A DNA stretch of 64,000 nt, from NCBI RefSeq assembly GCF_000382265.1, contig NZ_KB907979.1:124001-188000 (forward strand), read 5' to 3'. Position numbers and translations under genes: made by a program. Origin of the DNA: Yoonia vestfoldensis DSM 16212 (lineage in GTDB: Bacteria; Pseudomonadota; Alphaproteobacteria; Rhodobacterales; Rhodobacteraceae). Every line of letters begins with the position of its first letter. The stretch's first letter is position 1. This document shows positions 17,420 to 26,705 of this stretch, piece after piece. The notes beneath the pieces are model-generated. The model did no database searches and had not been told where the DNA came from. It was given only the letters and a program-made list of their open reading frames with translations.

Positions 17420-20400
17420 ATGGAAAGGCGGCTGGCCAGCAAACCGCAGCAAACCGCAGAGGCGGCCATACCACAGACCGCCGATGCCGCCCTGCGCCAG
17501 TCGCGCCATCCGGTCTATATCGCGCCGCGCCGCAGCCAGTATGAAACCGAAGCACAGCGCGCCGCCACCCATTTCGGCCAGCAGCCCGTTGATTTTCAGC
17601 CGACCCCGCTGGGCGCATCCGGCCAGCGCAGCCCGCTTGGGCCGGACCTGGCGGCGAAGCTGACGCGCGAACTTGACCGCGGCGGGGCGGCTTTGCCGGG
17701 GGATGTGCGCGGGCGGCTGGAACGGCATTTCCACGCCAATCTTGACGGTGTGCGGCTGGTGGACAATGCCGTGTCCGATGAAATCGCGGCGGCGGTCGAC
17801 ACCCATGCCTTCACCGTGGGGCAGACGATCTTTCTGGCCTCGGGCACCTTTGCGCCCGGCGATCCCCAGTCGGAACGGATACTGGCGCATGAGGTGACCC
17901 ATGCCTTGCAGGCACAGCGCGGCAGCGACGGCGCGCTGGTGATCCAGCGCGACGATCCGGGCGCGACCGTGGCCAGCGATGTCTGGACCGGTCGCGCCGC
18001 GAACAGCGGCTATATCCTTGATCTTGCGCAAAACATCTACACGATGCCGGAACTGAAACTGCCCACGATCAACGGCAAGATCAAAGGCAAGACCGCGCAG
18101 GACGGGATCACGACCACGCGGCTTGCAACGCCGTTTTCCTACACCACCCGCGGCGAGAACCGCGAAACGCGCCAGCGCGCGATCTGGATGGAAGAGATCA
18201 ACGCCAACAAGACGGCGATCACGGATTACATCGATACGCTGGCGGCCAACCCCGCATCAGCCACCGATCCCAACCCGTTTTACTATCTCAAGATAAGGGC
18301 CACAGACCAGATCGTGTCCGGCACCAAGGACGACCTGCTCGGACGGCAGGAATTCCTGATCCCGACATGGAACAAGGCTGGCGAGCCGAAGTTCTTTGAT
18401 GCCGATCACTACGTCGAACACCAGTTGGGCGGACAGGACGTCATCGCCAATATCTGGATGCTGGACGGGTCGGTGAACCGGTCCGCCGGGTCCACGATCC
18501 GCAATAGCGTGCTGGAAAACATCAACGAGCTTTACCGCCGCGCGCGGGCGGACAATTTCTTTGTCGGTGCGAATGCCGCGCGCAACACGCTGCAATTCGC
18601 GCGCACGCCGCGCAGTCAGGCCCTGGTGTTCCGGCAGGTGACCGCAGGCGACAACCTTGGCGGCAGCGTCGATTACTGGACGGTCGATCAGGTCAAGGAG
18701 GCCAAGCATTTCCGCTATAACAACCGCAACCTTGTCACGGCGCTGACGCTGGCGGAATTGACCGATCTGGGGCTTGTTGCCGGACCAAATGGCAGACCAT
18801 CAACGGTGCTGTGGTTTCTCAGCCAAGCGGGGACGTTCTACAGGCCTGTGGATCTCAGCGATCCGGCGAATGCGAAATGGCGTGGCAGCCCGATTGTGGG
18901 AAACGAAAGGTTCATCAAGAACTTCACCATTTCGGCGGTGACGGTGAACCCCGGTTTCAATCCTGCGAACGCCGCGCCGACCGACCAGATGGGCGGGATC
19001 ACCGGGCGGGTCGAAGGGGGCGTCGGCACCTACGTCGACCGCGTGACCAAGCAAACGGTCCGCGGCAAGCGTGTCCGTGTCGGCGCCGATATCACGCTGC
19101 CTTTGCGCTATGATCCGCGCTACGGCTATGGGTCTTACATCGACAAGGAAGGGGTGCGCCCTGCCCTGTTGGCCGCCCGCGCCGAGGTCAAAGGCGCAAG
19201 CCCGCTGACCATCAACGACGCAGGCCTCAGCGACGATTGGGCAATGGAATTCGGGGCGACGCTGACCTCGACCCATCCGCTGTTCACAGGGTTCGAGGCA
19301 TCGCTTGGCTTGACCGAGAACGGCATCCAGCTCGACGTGGATATCCCCACCGACCGGCTGGATTTCGCGTTCTTCCGCGTGACCGAGGCAAACCTGTCGG
19401 TCGCTTACGGCGACGAGGGCCTGCTGTTCGGTGGGTCCGCCGCCTTTGAGGTGCCCCAGATCGGGCGCGGGCGCGTCGCCGCCATGGGCACGGTGATCGA
19501 CGGGCAATTCGACTTCGACTTCGATTTCGTCGATCCCGCAACGATCCGCGTGCGTTACGAGAATGAATCCTGGACCTTCGGCGGCGAGTTGGGGATCAGC
19601 GAAGGTGTGATCCCCGGCCTGAATTCCGGTCGGATCAGCGTGGGGATCGACGAAGACGGTGGGCTGACGTTCGACGGCACGGCAGAGGTACAACTGCCCG
19701 GCCAGACCCAGCCCGCCGAGATCACCATCGCCTATTCCGAGGCGGATGGCGTAACCATCGGCGGGACGGTGGATTTCGACACGTCCGCATTTCCGATGAT
19801 CCAGAACGCCACCGTCACCGTCAACGCGACCTATGATCCCGAAACCGGCGCATGGGTCCTGGGCGGCACCGGCACGGCGGCTTTCGCCTTTCCGGGCGTC
19901 ACGGGGGCGCTGACGGCGACCTATGCGCGCGGCGGGATCGTGATCCGGGGCGACGGCACCGTCGCGATGGGCAATGCGACAGGCACGTTTTCCTTTGCTA
20001 CGGGCAATTTTCCGCTGAACGCGGATGGCGAATTCGACACGACCGCCGAGCCGACCGAAGACTTCGATGCCTGGGGGGCGGGCAGCGTGTCGATCGCCTT
20101 TGGCCCCTATCTGACCGGCACGGCGGGCATCGCCTACACACCGGAGGACGAGATCGTGATTTCGGGCGGCATCGCCCTGCCCCCGTCGATCACCCTGTTC
20201 GAGGCGCGCGAATACGACCGTAACCTTGTCCGCTTTCCGCGGCTGGAATTCCCGATCTTCGGCGTCACCATTCCGGTCGTAGGGTCGATCGGCGTGTTCG
20301 GTTTCATCGCGGGGTCGGTGCGCGGCTTTGCCACGATCGGGCCTGCCACGCTCGACGATACATCCGTCGATGTGACCTATACGCTGGGCGATCCCGACAG

Positions 20401-20872
20401 CGCGATCATCCACGGCGAAAGCCATCTGAATTTCGGGATGGAGGCGGGGCTGGAACTGGCGCTGTCGGGCGGACTTGGCCTTGGCGCGGCCATCGCTGAC
20501 CTGACCGGAGAGGTGGGCATCACCGCCGCCGTGCTGCTGAACGTGGATGCGGGCGCCGATCTTGATGTGAACTGGACACCGCTGGCGGGGCTGTCCATCG
20601 ACTTGGCGCTGCGCGGGTCCGCCGCGCCCAGTTTCAGGGTCGGCGTGTTCGGGCGGGTCGCGGCCAGCGTCGCCGTCTATGGCGAGGTCTGGTCCGAACG
20701 CTGGGACGAGACGCTGGCCGAATTCGGGTCGGGGCTGGAAATCGGGATCGTCCAGCCCGCGACATGGGACGAAGAAAACGGCCTCGACCTCGATTTTGCG
20801 AACGCGACCTTCACCTATCCCGATTTCGACATCGAAGAGATTTCAAGCGGCATCATGGACCGGATCGTCTGA
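17420..20872 (+). CDS. DUF4157 (eCIS core) protein with HNH-like motif, putative effector
   Basis: A 1150-residue protein that ends the eCIS operon. Residues about 85-165 are the DUF4157/eCIS core domain: RLERHFHANLDGVRLV, AFTVGQTIFLASG and the metalloprotease-like HEVTH at residues 157-161. This domain is strongly linked to eCIS cargo. Residues 327-354 read DADHYVEHQLGG, then N344-I-W346 and N353, which fits the DH-x2-E-x-QLGG-x5-N-x-W pattern of HNH/Endo VII-like toxin nucleases, with D329-H330 as candidate catalytic residues. From about residue 500 on it is a long glycine-rich, beta-repeat region with no recognised fold. It has no signal peptide. It is probably loaded into the particle, with the core domain as a targeting or self-cleaving part; no separate immunity gene is visible. 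Confidence 0.78.
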   Translation: MERRLASKPQQTAEAAIPQTADAALRQSRHPVYIAPRRSQYETEAQRAATHFGQQPVDFQPTPLGASGQRSPLGPDLAAKLTRELDRGGAALPGDVRGRLERHFHANLDGVRLVDNAVSDEIAAAVDTHAFTVGQTIFLASGTFAPGDPQSERILAHEVTHALQAQRGSDGALVIQRDDPGATVASDVWTGRAANSGYILDLAQNIYTMPELKLPTINGKIKGKTAQDGITTTRLATPFSYTTRGENRETRQRAIWMEEINANKTAITDYIDTLAANPASATDPNPFYYLKIRATDQIVSGTKDDLLGRQEFLIPTWNKAGEPKFFDADHYVEHQLGGQDVIANIWMLDGSVNRSAGSTIRNSVLENINELYRRARADNFFVGANAARNTLQFARTPRSQALVFRQVTAGDNLGGSVDYWTVDQVKEAKHFRYNNRNLVTALTLAELTDLGLVAGPNGRPSTVLWFLSQAGTFYRPVDLSDPANAKWRGSPIVGNERFIKNFTISAVTVNPGFNPANAAPTDQMGGITGRVEGGVGTYVDRVTKQTVRGKRVRVGADITLPLRYDPRYGYGSYIDKEGVRPALLAARAEVKGASPLTINDAGLSDDWAMEFGATLTSTHPLFTGFEASLGLTENGIQLDVDIPTDRLDFAFFRVTEANLSVAYGDEGLLFGGSAAFEVPQIGRGRVAAMGTVIDGQFDFDFDFVDPATIRVRYENESWTFGGELGISEGVIPGLNSGRISVGIDEDGGLTFDGTAEVQLPGQTQPAEITIAYSEADGVTIGGTVDFDTSAFPMIQNATVTVNATYDPETGAWVLGGTGTAAFAFPGVTGALTATYARGGIVIRGDGTVAMGNATGTFSFATGNFPLNADGEFDTTAEPTEDFDAWGAGSVSIAFGPYLTGTAGIAYTPEDEIVISGGIALPPSITLFEAREYDRNLVRFPRLEFPIFGVTIPVVGSIGVFGFIAGSVRGFATIGPATLDDTSVDVTYTLGDPDSAIIHGESHLNFGMEAGLELALSGGLGLGAAIADLTGEVGITAAVLLNVDAGADLDVNWTPLAGLSIDLALRGSAAPSFRVGVFGRVAASVAVYGEVWSERWDETLAEFGSGLEIGIVQPATWDEENGLDLDFANATFTYPDFDIEEISSGIMDRIV

Positions 20873-20875
20873 TCC

Positions 20876-21862
20876 TTACCCGATGCGCCCTTCCTCGACC
20901 GCGTGACAGGCCACACCGTTGATCACCAGTGGCACATCGCGCTTGCAGCGGTCATTGGCGAATGGACAGCGCGGGTGGAAAGCGCAGCCCGACGGCGGGT
21001 CGATGGGCGATGGAATTTCGCCTTCGACCTGTTTGCGCCGCCGGCCTGTCATCTCGATATCGGGCACGGCATCAAGCAGCATCCGCGTATAGGGATGTTT
21101 GGGCGCATCGAACAGCGCACCCGCCTCAGCGAATTCGGCCAGACGGCCAAGGTACAGCACCCCGATGTCGTTCGCCATATGCCGCACGACCTGCAGGTTA
21201 TGCGAGATGAACACATAGGTCAGGCCGAATTCCTTTTGCAGATCCTTCATCAGGTTCAAGATCTGCGCCTGCACGGAGACGTCGAGCGCGGATGTCGGTT
21301 CATCACAGACGATGAAATCGGGGTTGGCAGCAAGCGCGCGTGCAATCGCGATGCGCTGGCGCTGGCCGCCCGAAAACTGGTGTGGGAATTTCACGCCATC
21401 CTCGGGGGCAAGGCCCACCAGCGTCAGCAATTCACCCACGCGCAGGCGCTGGTCGCGGTTGCTCATCCCGCGTTCAAAGACGCGCAGGGGTTCGGCCACG
21501 ATATCGACGACCCGCCAGCGCGGGTTGAGGCTGGCCAGAGGGTCCTGAAAGATCATCTGGAACCGGCGGCGCAGGGCGCGGGCCTTTGCCCCCTTGAGCC
21601 CATCCTTGAGCGAGATGCCGTCGAACACGATGTCGCCGTGACTAGGCTTGAGAAGGCCGACAATCAGCTTTGCGATGGTCGATTTGCCCGAACCGCTTTC
21701 ACCGACAAGGGCGAAAGTCTCACCCTGGTTGACGCTGAAGCTGACCTCGGTGACGGCGTTGACAAAGCGTTTGCCGGTCCCTTCGATCTTGCGGTTCAGC
21801 CATGGCTGCGACACGTCAAAGCGGCGCGACAGGTCGCGCACATCCAAAAGCGTCTTGGTCAT
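20876..21862 (-). CDS. Peptide/nickel-type ABC transporter ATP-binding protein (OppF/DppF-like)
   Basis: A 328-residue ATPase and last gene of the importer operon. It has Walker A (GESGSGKST), the Q-loop, the signature FSGGQRQRIAIARAL, Walker B (FIVCDEPTSALD) and the C-terminal cysteine-rich oligopeptide-transporter tail (CAFHPRCPFANDRC), which in this family often binds an iron-sulfur cluster. It pairs with the OppD-like ATPase upstream to drive the two permeases. The start at 21862 overlaps the stop of that gene by ATGA and is preferred over an upstream in-frame ATG that would extend 45 residues into it. Its 3' end faces the eCIS operon with a gap of three bases. Confidence 0.92.
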   Translation of the reverse strand: MTKTLLDVRDLSRRFDVSQPWLNRKIEGTGKRFVNAVTEVSFSVNQGETFALVGESGSGKSTIAKLIVGLLKPSHGDIVFDGISLKDGLKGAKARALRRRFQMIFQDPLASLNPRWRVVDIVAEPLRVFERGMSNRDQRLRVGELLTLVGLAPEDGVKFPHQFSGGQRQRIAIARALAANPDFIVCDEPTSALDVSVQAQILNLMKDLQKEFGLTYVFISHNLQVVRHMANDIGVLYLGRLAEFAEAGALFDAPKHPYTRMLLDAVPDIEMTGRRRKQVEGEIPSPIDPPSGCAFHPRCPFANDRCKRDVPLVINGVACHAVEEGRIG

Positions 21863-22869
21863 TCTGCGCTCTGCCTTTCTGCGGATGCGGTCGTACCGTC
21901 CTGCGGCGGATAAAGCCAGCAAGCCACGCGGCGACCGGGGGCGGTTTGCACGGCCTGCGGCTGGTCGATGCGGCATTTGTCCATCACATGCGGGCAACGC
22001 GGGTTGAAGGCGCAGCCTTTGGGAATGGCCGACAGGCGCGGCATCGATCCGGGGATCTGGGTCAGCCGTTCAAGGTTCGCGCCCAGACGCGGGATCGCAC
22101 CCATCAGGCCGGAGGAATAAGGGTGCTGCGCGTCCTTGATCACATCGCGCACGGGGCCGATTTCCGCGATCCGGCCTGCATACATCACCGCCACACGGTC
22201 GGCGGTTTCGGCGATCACACCCATATCATGCGTGACCAGCATGATGGCCGCCCCGTTTTCGGCACAAAGCCGTTTCATCACATCGATGATCTGCGCCTGC
22301 ACCGACACATCAAGCGCCGTCGTTGGTTCATCCGCGATCACCAGATCAGGCCCTGCGCAAAGTGCCAGCGCGATGACAACGCGCTGGCGCATGCCGCCCG
22401 AAAACTGGTGCGGGTAATCATCGATCCGGCGGCTGGCATCGGGGATGCCCACATCGTCCAGCAGGCCCACGGCCTTTTTGCAAGCCTCGGTTTCGGACAG
22501 CGGCAGATGCGTGCGGATCGTCTCGATCAGCTGTTCCGAAATCCGGTAAAGCGGGTTCAGCGATGTCAGCGGATCCTGAAAGATCATCCCGATCTTGCGA
22601 CCACGGATCTTGCGCATCTCGGCATCGGGCAGGTTGTCGATGCGGCGGCCTTGCAGGATCACCTCGCCTTGGGCGATGCGGCCCGGCCTGTCGATCAGCC
22701 GCATGATCGCGGCCCCTGTCATCGACTTGCCGGCACCGGATTCACCCACCACGCCCAGCACCTCACCGGGCATGATGTCGAAGGAAATATCCTGCACGGC
22801 GGTCAGGATGCCGCGTCGCGTCGGGAATTCCACCGTCAGGTTGCGGACGGACAATAGCGGTTCGGTCAT
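21859..22869 (-). CDS. Peptide/nickel-type ABC transporter ATP-binding protein (OppD/DppD-like)
   Basis: A 336-residue ATPase with Walker A (GESGAGKSM), signature FSGGMRQRVVIALAL, Walker B (LVIADEPTTALDVS) and the C-terminal CAFNPRCPHVMDKC cysteine motif of the oligopeptide and dipeptide transporter family. It forms the ATPase heterodimer with the product of the next gene. Eight bases separate it from the upstream permease gene. Substrate cannot be told from the ATPase. Confidence 0.92.
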   Translation of the reverse strand: MTEPLLSVRNLTVEFPTRRGILTAVQDISFDIMPGEVLGVVGESGAGKSMTGAAIMRLIDRPGRIAQGEVILQGRRIDNLPDAEMRKIRGRKIGMIFQDPLTSLNPLYRISEQLIETIRTHLPLSETEACKKAVGLLDDVGIPDASRRIDDYPHQFSGGMRQRVVIALALCAGPDLVIADEPTTALDVSVQAQIIDVMKRLCAENGAAIMLVTHDMGVIAETADRVAVMYAGRIAEIGPVRDVIKDAQHPYSSGLMGAIPRLGANLERLTQIPGSMPRLSAIPKGCAFNPRCPHVMDKCRIDQPQAVQTAPGRRVACWLYPPQDGTTASAERQSAE

Positions 22870-22877
22870 AGCGCGTC

Positions 22878-23855
22878 CTATCGCAATTTGGGGTTCAGCG
22901 CATCGCGCAACCAGTCACCCAGAAGGTTGACCGACAGCGCCAGCGCAATCAGTGTCACGGCGGGGAAGAACAGGATCCACCATTCGCCCGAGAACAAGAA
23001 TTGCTGCCCGATGCGGATCAGCGTGCCAAGCGACGGCTGTGTTGGCGGCACACCGACCCCGAGGAAGGACAATGTCGCCTCTTCGATGATGGCCAGAGCC
23101 AGAGAAATCGTGCCGATCACCAGCACCGGCCCCAGCACGTTGGGCAGCACATGGCGCAAAAGGATCAGGATCGGATGCACGCCCATGATCCGCGCGGCGG
23201 AGACGTAATCCTTTTGCCGTTCCACCATCGTCGCCCCGCGCACCGTGCGCGCGAATTGCGCCCAGTTCGACAGGCCGATGGCCAGGATCAACACCCAGAC
23301 AGCCATGCTTTCCTGCTGGCTGGGCGGGATCAGACCGCGTGCAATGCCAAAGATCAGCAATGCGATCAGGATGGCCGGAAACGACAGTTGCACATCGGTG
23401 ATCCGCATGATGACGGCATCGATGGTGCCGCCATTATAGCCCGCGATCAGGCCCAGCGACACGCCCAACGTCATCGCAAACAGCGTGGCAAGGATACCGA
23501 CGAACAGCGACACACGGCTGCCATACATGATCGTGGACAGCACGTCGCGGCCTTGGTTGTCGGCCCCCATCAGGAAATAATTGTCGGTGAAAGCTCCCGT
23601 GCTGGCGGGCGGCGTGAAGCCGTCCATCAGGTTCAGGCTCGCGGGGTTGAACGGATCATAGGGTGCGATCAACGGCGCAAACAGGGCCATCAGGATCAGC
23701 GCCAAGGCCACCAGCGTTGCGACCACGGTCACAGGCGAGGTACGCCACGAATAAAAGATATCACTGTCCAGCGCGCGCGCCAGCCGGCCTTGGACGCGGA
23801 CAGGCACGATCAGGTCCTCGGCGGGGACGTCTTTGAAAAGGGTGCGGTTTTCCAT
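22878..23855 (-). CDS. Peptide/nickel-type ABC transporter permease (OppC/DppC-like)
   Basis: A 325-residue inner-membrane permease with a first membrane segment near residues 40-65 (VVATLVALALILMALFAPLI), the periplasmic NPASLNLMDGFTPPAST and GADNQGRDVLS region that marks OppC-type proteins, and the cytoplasmic EAA-type loop (YVSAARIMGVHPILILLRHVLPN) near residues 225-250. It dimerises with the OppB-like permease encoded upstream. A purine-rich AGGGAAG lies about eleven bases before the ATG. Confidence 0.92.
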   Translation of the reverse strand: MENRTLFKDVPAEDLIVPVRVQGRLARALDSDIFYSWRTSPVTVVATLVALALILMALFAPLIAPYDPFNPASLNLMDGFTPPASTGAFTDNYFLMGADNQGRDVLSTIMYGSRVSLFVGILATLFAMTLGVSLGLIAGYNGGTIDAVIMRITDVQLSFPAILIALLIFGIARGLIPPSQQESMAVWVLILAIGLSNWAQFARTVRGATMVERQKDYVSAARIMGVHPILILLRHVLPNVLGPVLVIGTISLALAIIEEATLSFLGVGVPPTQPSLGTLIRIGQQFLFSGEWWILFFPAVTLIALALSVNLLGDWLRDALNPKLR

Positions 23856-23858
23856 GGT

Positions 23859-24839
23859 TTACTTCCCTGCCCCGCCATCGACGCGCAGACGCGGATCGAC
23901 GACGTAATATAGAATATCGACGACAAGATTGATCAGCACGAACACCAGCGCGATGAACATCAGATACGCGGCCATGACAGGCACATCCACCACCTGCACC
24001 GACACGATGAAAAGCGAGCCGACCCCCGGCCATTGAAACACCGTCTCCGTCACGATGGCAAAGGCGATGACCGACCCGAGCTGCAAGCCCGTGATCGTGA
24101 TCACCGGCACCATCGTGTTCTTCAGCGCATGGCCGAAATTGATCGCGCGTTGGGTCAGTCCGCGCGCCTTGGCAAAACGGATGTATTCGGTGCGCAGCAC
24201 TTCCAGCATTTCCGCGCGCACAAGCCGCATAATCAGTGTGAGCTGGAACAGCGACAGCGTGATCGCAGGCAGGATCAGCGATTTCAGCCCGCTTTCGGTC
24301 AGGAACCCGGTACGCCACCAGCCCAGATCGACGACCTCGCCGCGCCCGAAGGACGGCAACCAGCCAAGTTCGACCGCGAAGATATAGATCAGCCCGATCC
24401 CGATCAGGAAGGTCGGCAGGCTGACGCCGACCAGCGACAGCGCCATGATCCCGGCCGAGGACCACGCCTTGGGACGCAGCGCGGTATAGACGCCGAAGAT
24501 CACGCCGAACACCAATGCGATCGTGGCCGACACCACCGCGAGTTCGATCGTGGCGGGCAGACGGCTCAGGATCAGTTCGGTCACAGGTTGCTGCAGCCGG
24601 TAGGAAATACCGAATTCGCCCTGTGCTGCATTGCCGATAAAGCGGAAGAATTGCACGAACACGCTGTCGTTCAGGCCCAGCCTTTCGCGCATGATTTCCT
24701 GATCTTCCAGCCGCGTATCCACGCCGACCATGCTGGCGATCGGGTCACCCACATAGCGGAACACGATGAATGCGATCAGCGCCACGAACAGCATGACGAC
24801 GACGGATTGCGCAAGCCGTCGAATGATGAAGGCCAGCAT
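23859..24839 (-). CDS. Peptide/nickel-type ABC transporter permease (OppB/DppB-like)
   Basis: A 326-residue inner-membrane permease. It opens with MLAFIIRRLAQSVVVMLFVA, the usual OppB start, and has the GDP-x-ASMVG segment, the ADQE-like helix region (RERLGLNDSVFVQFFRF) and an EAA loop (EYIRFAKARGLTQRAINFGH) near residues 195-215. The start at 24839 is chosen because of the AGGAAGGGG about eight bases upstream and because OppB proteins start at this point; an in-frame frame upstream adds 18 unlikely residues that overlap the hairpin region. Confidence 0.92.
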   Translation of the reverse strand: MLAFIIRRLAQSVVVMLFVALIAFIVFRYVGDPIASMVGVDTRLEDQEIMRERLGLNDSVFVQFFRFIGNAAQGEFGISYRLQQPVTELILSRLPATIELAVVSATIALVFGVIFGVYTALRPKAWSSAGIMALSLVGVSLPTFLIGIGLIYIFAVELGWLPSFGRGEVVDLGWWRTGFLTESGLKSLILPAITLSLFQLTLIMRLVRAEMLEVLRTEYIRFAKARGLTQRAINFGHALKNTMVPVITITGLQLGSVIAFAIVTETVFQWPGVGSLFIVSVQVVDVPVMAAYLMFIALVFVLINLVVDILYYVVDPRLRVDGGAGK

Positions 24840-24863
24840 CGGGCGACCCCTTCCTGAATGAAA

Positions 24864-24901
24864 GAACCGCCTTGCGTCGGTTGCCCGAGACAAGGCGGTT
24901 C
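24864..24901 (-). terminator. Intercistronic hairpin after the binding-protein gene
   Basis: An 11-base perfect inverted repeat (GAACCGCCTTG and its complement) with a 16-base loop lies between the stop of the solute-binding protein gene and the start of the permease gene. There is no T-run, so a strong intrinsic terminator is unlikely. Such hairpins between a binding-protein gene and its permease genes commonly block 3' decay or attenuate read-through, giving more binding protein than permease. Confidence 0.6.
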
Positions 24902-24917
24902 ATGGTAACGTGACAGA

Positions 24918-26501
24918 TCAGTCTGCGAAGGTGACGCCGGTCATCAGCGGCTGGTTCTCTGGGTGAACCGGCAGCGTGATACGGTCGTTCATCGCATAGG
25001 CCAACACCTGATTATGGATGGGCAGCAGCACACGGTCCGCCTTCACCACGTCCCAGATTTCAGCGACCGTCGCGGCACGTGCTTCCAGATCGGTTTCGGT
25101 GCCCAGCGACTGGATCATTACATCCAGGTCGGGGTTGGAATACAGACCGCCGTTATAGGCACCATAGCTGCCTTCTTTGGTGTGAACCAAGTCATTGAAG
25201 ACATAGGCAGAATCAAAGGTCGGCACGCCCCAGCCCAGCAGATAGAAATCAGTTTCGTTGCTGGTGACCAGCGGCGAATGCTGCGCGACGGGCCGCGACG
25301 CCAGTGTGACGTTGATCCCGATCCGGCCCAGCATGCCGACGACGGCTTGGCTGATCGCTTCGTCGTTGACGTAACGGTTGTTGGGCGTGTCGAGCGTGAC
25401 GCTGAACCCGTCGGGATAGCCTGCCTCGGCCAGAAGCGCCTGAGCGCGTTCCAGATCGACGGCAGGATAGGTGTTCAGTTCTTCGGTCCAGCCATCCACG
25501 AATGGCGGGTTGGGAATGCCTGTCGGGATCGACTGGCCCCGCATCACGACCGCCTGGATCGCATCGCGGTCCACGGCAAGTTCCATCGCTTCGCGGACCA
25601 GCGGATTGTTGAACGGGTTGCTGTCGGTGATGTTGGACGATGCCAGAGGTTCGTCACCGAACTTGTAACCGAAATAGATCACGCGGTTTTCCGGGCCGGT
25701 TTCGATCTTGATCCCGTCGGTCGCGCTCAGGCGTTCGATGTCCTGCACAGGCACGTCCTGCACGATATCGACCTCGCCCGACAGCAGGGCCGCCACGCGC
25801 GTCGCTGCGTCGGAAATCGGCAGATAGATGATTTCGGTCACTTCGGGCGGGGTTTCGGCCCAATGGTTTTCGTTGACCGTCAGCACGGACCGCACGTCGA
25901 CTTCACGCGATTGCAGGATATAGGGGCCAGTGCCGTTAGTGTTGCGCACGGCGAAATTGTCTTCACCGGCGGCATAATCCTGCACCTCGACCACGTTGTT
26001 CGCCTCGGACCAATCCTTGTCCATGATGAAGGTGTTGGTCAGGTTGTTGGGATAAAGCGGCGATGGCGCGGTCATGCGGACTTCGACAGTGTAGTCATCG
26101 ACGGCCGTGACTTCGGCCACATCGACGTGCAACTGGCGCATGTTCGACTTGTCCGACCGCGCACGGTCAAGCGAGAAGACGACGTCTTCGGCGGTGAAAG
26201 CTGCACCATCATGGAAGGTCACACCTTCGCGCAGGGTGAAAACCCACGTGTCGGGCGCGCCGTCCTTGATCGCCCATGCGGTCGCAAGACGTGGTGTCAA
26301 CGTGCCTTCGACATCGCGGTCCATCAGCGTCTCATAGACGTGATGGGCAAAGTTGTGGGTCACGCCCTGGTTCTGCGAATGGGGGTCCAGCGTCAATGCG
26401 TCCGACGCACGCGCCCAGCGGATCGTTTCCGCCGACGCCTGCGACACGATCAGTGTGGACGACAGTAACATGGCGGAAAGGCCAAGGATTTTTCTGGTCA
26501 T
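24918..26501 (-). CDS. ABC transporter substrate-binding protein, family 5 (peptide/nickel type)
   Basis: A 527-residue periplasmic binding protein and first gene of the importer operon. The signal peptide is about residues 1-24 (MTRKILGLSAMLLSSTLIVS, cleavage after ASA). The mature protein shows family features: ALTLDPHSQNQG, YETLMDRDVEGTLTPRLATAW, the TFHDGAAFTAEDVVFSLDRA segment and NPLVREAMELAVDRDAI. Substrates in this family include di- and oligopeptides, glutathione, opines and nickel, and the sequence alone does not decide between them. AGGAG sits about nine bases before the ATG. The 200 bases upstream hold no gene and presumably contain the operon promoter. Confidence 0.9.
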   Translation of the reverse strand: MTRKILGLSAMLLSSTLIVSQASAETIRWARASDALTLDPHSQNQGVTHNFAHHVYETLMDRDVEGTLTPRLATAWAIKDGAPDTWVFTLREGVTFHDGAAFTAEDVVFSLDRARSDKSNMRQLHVDVAEVTAVDDYTVEVRMTAPSPLYPNNLTNTFIMDKDWSEANNVVEVQDYAAGEDNFAVRNTNGTGPYILQSREVDVRSVLTVNENHWAETPPEVTEIIYLPISDAATRVAALLSGEVDIVQDVPVQDIERLSATDGIKIETGPENRVIYFGYKFGDEPLASSNITDSNPFNNPLVREAMELAVDRDAIQAVVMRGQSIPTGIPNPPFVDGWTEELNTYPAVDLERAQALLAEAGYPDGFSVTLDTPNNRYVNDEAISQAVVGMLGRIGINVTLASRPVAQHSPLVTSNETDFYLLGWGVPTFDSAYVFNDLVHTKEGSYGAYNGGLYSNPDLDVMIQSLGTETDLEARAATVAEIWDVVKADRVLLPIHNQVLAYAMNDRITLPVHPENQPLMTGVTFAD

Positions 26502-26705
26502 ATCGAGAGCTCCTGTTGGATGATTTTCGATGCCCGCATCAGGCGGCGGTGCTTTGTGCCTCTTAACAAAGATGATTCATCCGCCATTTGCAATGCAAAA
26601 AGGGCAAAGTCGCTGACCAATTCCGGGCGGCAGCGCGATGCCTGCCGCGCCGCTGCGAGGGGCTACAGGCAAGCGGCGCAAGACGATCAGCCAATGCCGG
26701 CGCAG

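Noticed and set aside
17420-20872. Immunity gene for the putative effector.
   Set aside because: The next gene is three bases away on the opposite strand and is an ABC transporter ATPase; no small cytoplasmic partner is present.
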